The translations under genes were made by a program, and so were the position numbers. A stretch of 7,406 nt of DNA from an uncultured Bacilli bacterium (lineage in GTDB: Bacteria; Bacillota_I; Bacilli_A; RF39; UBA660): the NCBI GenBank assembly GCA_944329545.1, contig CALVIK010000091.1:1-7406 (forward strand). Direction: 5' to 3'. The notes under the pieces were generated by a model, which did no database searches, was not told the origin of the DNA, and saw only the letters and a program-made list of their open reading frames with translations. Of the stretch, positions 6,028-7,406 are shown piece by piece (position 1 is the stretch's first letter; the number at the start of each line of letters is the position of its first letter).

Positions 6028-6049
6028 TTAAAAAAGGGGGAGATGAAAA

Positions 6050-6556
6050 ATGAAAAAAGAATTAAAACTAGTGATAATTGATAAAAATTATTGTGATTAT
6101 TTAAGAAAATATGATAAGAAAGTACCTTACAACTTTGATAAAAAACAAAACAGACCTTTTGTTGGGGTTTTATTTAAAATAGGAAATATTAATTATTACG
6201 CACCTTTATCTAGCCCAAAACCAAAGCACTTAAAAATGCATAACAGCATTGATTTTTTGAAGCTAGATAATGGTAAAATGGGAGCAATTAATTTTAATAA
6301 CATGATTCCTGTTTTAGAAAGAAATATTAAATATATAAATATACAAGAATTATTTTTAAGTAAAGATGAGTATCAAATATTGCTAAGAAAACAACACCGC
6401 TGGTTAAATAGACACACATATTTAATACTTAAAAAGTCTATACATTTATATGAATTGTATACTGTAAACAAATTACCGAAAAAACTAGCTGATAGATGTT
6501 GTAATTTTAAATTGTTAGAAGAAAAATGTATGGAATATAATCAAGTTAGTGTTTAA
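6050..6556 (+). CDS. toxN: ToxN/AbiQ-family type III toxin, endoribonuclease
   Basis: The 168-residue protein matches the ToxN/AbiQ endoribonucleases in length (about 170) and in motifs in order: YCDYLRKYDKKVP (14-26), RPFVGVLFKI (35-44), YYAPLSSPKPKH (49-60), KMGAINFNNMIPV (76-88) and CNFKLLEEKCMEY near the C-terminus (151-163). The PLSSPK segment aligns with LTSPK of Pectobacterium ToxN, whose Thr-Ser pair is, as I recall, part of the active site; R35 may take the place of its conserved active-site lysine. The C-terminal CNF-LLEEK block is nearly identical to ToxN. The enzyme is expected to cut cellular and phage mRNA at A-rich sites and to be held inactive by the toxI repeats just upstream. 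The ATG at 6050 is set by GGGGGAG (6036-6042), 7 nt away. It has its own promoter; no clear terminator follows. The gene looks intact, so the module may be active. Confidence 0.9.
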   Translation: MKKELKLVIIDKNYCDYLRKYDKKVPYNFDKKQNRPFVGVLFKIGNINYYAPLSSPKPKHLKMHNSIDFLKLDNGKMGAINFNNMIPVLERNIKYINIQELFLSKDEYQILLRKQHRWLNRHTYLILKKSIHLYELYTVNKLPKKLADRCCNFKLLEEKCMEYNQVSV

Positions 6557-6582
6557 CCTAGCTTTATTTTTATATAGGTAAA

Positions 6583-6591
6583 TGTTATAAT
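6583..6591 (+). promoter_or_regulatory. Promoter of the response-regulator gene (extended -10)
   Basis: TGTTATAAT is a perfect -10 hexamer (6586-6591) with a TG extension. The -35 position at 17-nt spacing, TTTATT (6563-6568), is weak. Transcription would start near 6598, at the ribosome binding site, so the leader is very short. Confidence 0.6.
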
Positions 6592-6607
6592 AAAGATGGT
6601 GATATAA

Positions 6608-7270
6608 GTGCAAAAGATATTAATTATTGAAGATGATAAAACAATTAGTAATGAACTTAAAGAAATGCTAAATAATTCTAATTATGAAGGAATTATTTTA
6701 AAAGATTTTAATAACGCTTTAAAGCAAATAATAGAAATAAATCCTGATCTTATTTTATTAGATATTAATATTCCTTATATGAACGGAGAAGTCTTATTAA
6801 AAGAACTCCGTAAAACATCAAATATTCCGGTTATTATGGTTACTAGTAAAAAAAGTGAAGTTGATGAAGTTCTTTCTATGAGCTATGGCGCAGATGATTA
6901 TGTAACCAAACCTTATAATCCAACATTATTACTTTTAAAAATAAACGCCATATTAAAACGCTACACTTCGCAAATCAGCACTATAAATTACCATGGAATA
7001 ACGATTATTCCAAACAAAGGTATAATAAAAAAAGCTGATAAAGAAATAATTTTAACTAAAAACGAAATGATAATTTTAAATTTTTTATTAAATAATATAG
7101 GGAACATTACTTCAAGAGATGATTTAATGACTGAACTATGGAATAATAAAGAATACATCAACGATAATGCTTTATCAGTTAATATTAGCCGCCTCAGAAA
7201 CAAATTAAAAGAAGCTGGTATTGATAATCCTATTGAAACAAGGAAAGGGCAAGGTTATATTTTAAAATGA
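6608..7270 (+). CDS. OmpR-family response regulator, BceR/GraR-like
   Basis: This 220-residue two-component regulator has a receiver domain (1 to about 118) and a C-terminal winged-helix DNA-binding domain (about 125-219). The acidic pocket is E8-D9-D10, the phospho-acceptor is D52 in LILLDINIP, the switch threonine T79 and the conserved lysine K101 in VTKPY. The DNA-binding domain shows LTKNEMIILNFLL, the recognition-helix region DNALSVNISRLRNKLKEAG and the wing ETRKGQGYIL. These resemble BceR/GraR-type regulators, which respond to peptide antibiotics through an intramembrane-sensing kinase and an ABC transporter; that assignment is tentative. The start is a GTG at 6608, preceded by GGTGAT (6598-6603). 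Its TGA stop overlaps the ATG of the kinase gene (ATGA), indicating translational coupling. Confidence 0.92.
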   Translation: MQKILIIEDDKTISNELKEMLNNSNYEGIILKDFNNALKQIIEINPDLILLDINIPYMNGEVLLKELRKTSNIPVIMVTSKKSEVDEVLSMSYGADDYVTKPYNPTLLLLKINAILKRYTSQISTINYHGITIIPNKGIIKKADKEIILTKNEMIILNFLLNNIGNITSRDDLMTELWNNKEYINDNALSVNISRLRNKLKEAGIDNPIETRKGQGYILK

Positions 7271-7406
7271 AATTTCAAGATTATTTAAAAGACAAATGGT
7301 TAAATATCTTATTGTTTATAATTTTCCTTATCATTATTATCTCTTTTTTTACGGCTTTTAAAGTATCTATGGAACTTATAATTGGTTTTATTATCACTTA
7401 TATTAT
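7267..7406 (+). CDS. Membrane histidine kinase, N-terminal fragment (cut by window end)
   Basis: The first 46 residues of an open frame run off the window. It starts at an ATG that overlaps the regulator's stop by 4 nt, the usual arrangement of a cognate sensor kinase. After a short start (MKFQDYLKDKW) come a hydrophobic segment (NILLFIIFLIIIISFF), a very short polar stretch (around FKVSMEL) and a second hydrophobic segment. Two membrane helices with almost no extracytoplasmic loop are characteristic of BceS/GraS-type intramembrane-sensing kinases, which supports the Bce-like reading of the pair. The catalytic part is outside the window, so the kinase call rests on position and topology. Confidence 0.75.
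   Translation, partial: MKFQDYLKDKWLNILLFIIFLIIIISFFTAFKVSMELIIGFIITYI

Noticed and set aside
5753..6049. T-box or other riboswitch controlling the neighbouring gene
   Set aside because: The T-box sequence is absent, trpS lies upstream rather than downstream, and the tandem pseudoknot units followed by a ToxN gene explain the region better.
6988..7203. Minus-strand open frame of 71 codons
   Set aside because: It is the antisense shadow of the response-regulator DNA-binding domain.
1..7406. Mycoplasma genetic code (UGA as tryptophan)
   Set aside because: UGA ends rarA within a terminator hairpin and ends the regulator gene in an ATGA overlap; conserved tryptophans are TGG.

Overview
The window comes from a low-GC, cell-walled Gram-positive bacterium (Bacillota, Bacilli or Erysipelotrichia-like; possibly an uncultured gut lineage, which is inference). 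Reasons: strongly AT-rich coding with A/T-ending codons, AGGAGG/GGTGAT-type ribosome binding sites, sigma-A-like promoters with TG-extended -10 boxes, a wall-sorting signal on the first protein, a XerD and a streptococcal-type TrpS. UGA acts as a stop (rarA and the response regulator end in TGA; tryptophan is TGG), so this is code 11 and not the mycoplasma code.

Layout. 1-980: a secreted, probably sortase-anchored beta-rich surface protein with its own terminator. 971-1967: holA (DNA polymerase III delta subunit), whose promoter overlaps that terminator. 1956-3188 (minus strand): rarA/mgsA, convergent with holA and sharing a bidirectional terminator in which both stop codons lie. 3238-5752: a probable operon xerD-guaD-trpS (chromosome dimer resolution, guanine deamination, tryptophanyl-tRNA charging), with intergenic gaps of 8 and 12 nt once starts are corrected. 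6583-7406: a promoter, an OmpR-family response regulator resembling BceR/GraR, and a 4-nt-overlapping membrane histidine kinase cut by the window end.

Between trpS and the two-component system (about 5762-6556) sits the most interesting unit: a type III (RNA-protein) toxin-antitoxin module of the ToxIN/AbiQ family. It has a strong promoter, a short non-coding RNA made of four tandem 35-36 nt repeats, a perfect 10-bp intrinsic terminator, and then a 168-residue ToxN-like endoribonuclease gene. Each repeat can fold into the same small H-type pseudoknot. Stem 1 changes sequence in every repeat yet stays paired (GGU/ACC, GGU/GCC, AGC/GCU, GAC/GUC), and every unit is bounded by an A5-A6 tract, a plausible ToxN cleavage site. 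Such modules act as phage-abortive-infection and plasmid or island maintenance systems.

Unlike the classical layout, in which the toxin is fed by read-through of the antitoxin terminator, this locus has a good second promoter (TTGCGA-17-TATAAT) between terminator and toxN. Its spacer holds an imperfect LexA/DinR-like inverted repeat, raising the possibility of damage-responsive toxin expression. The family assignment is from recalled family motifs and gene architecture; the regulatory ideas are hypotheses.
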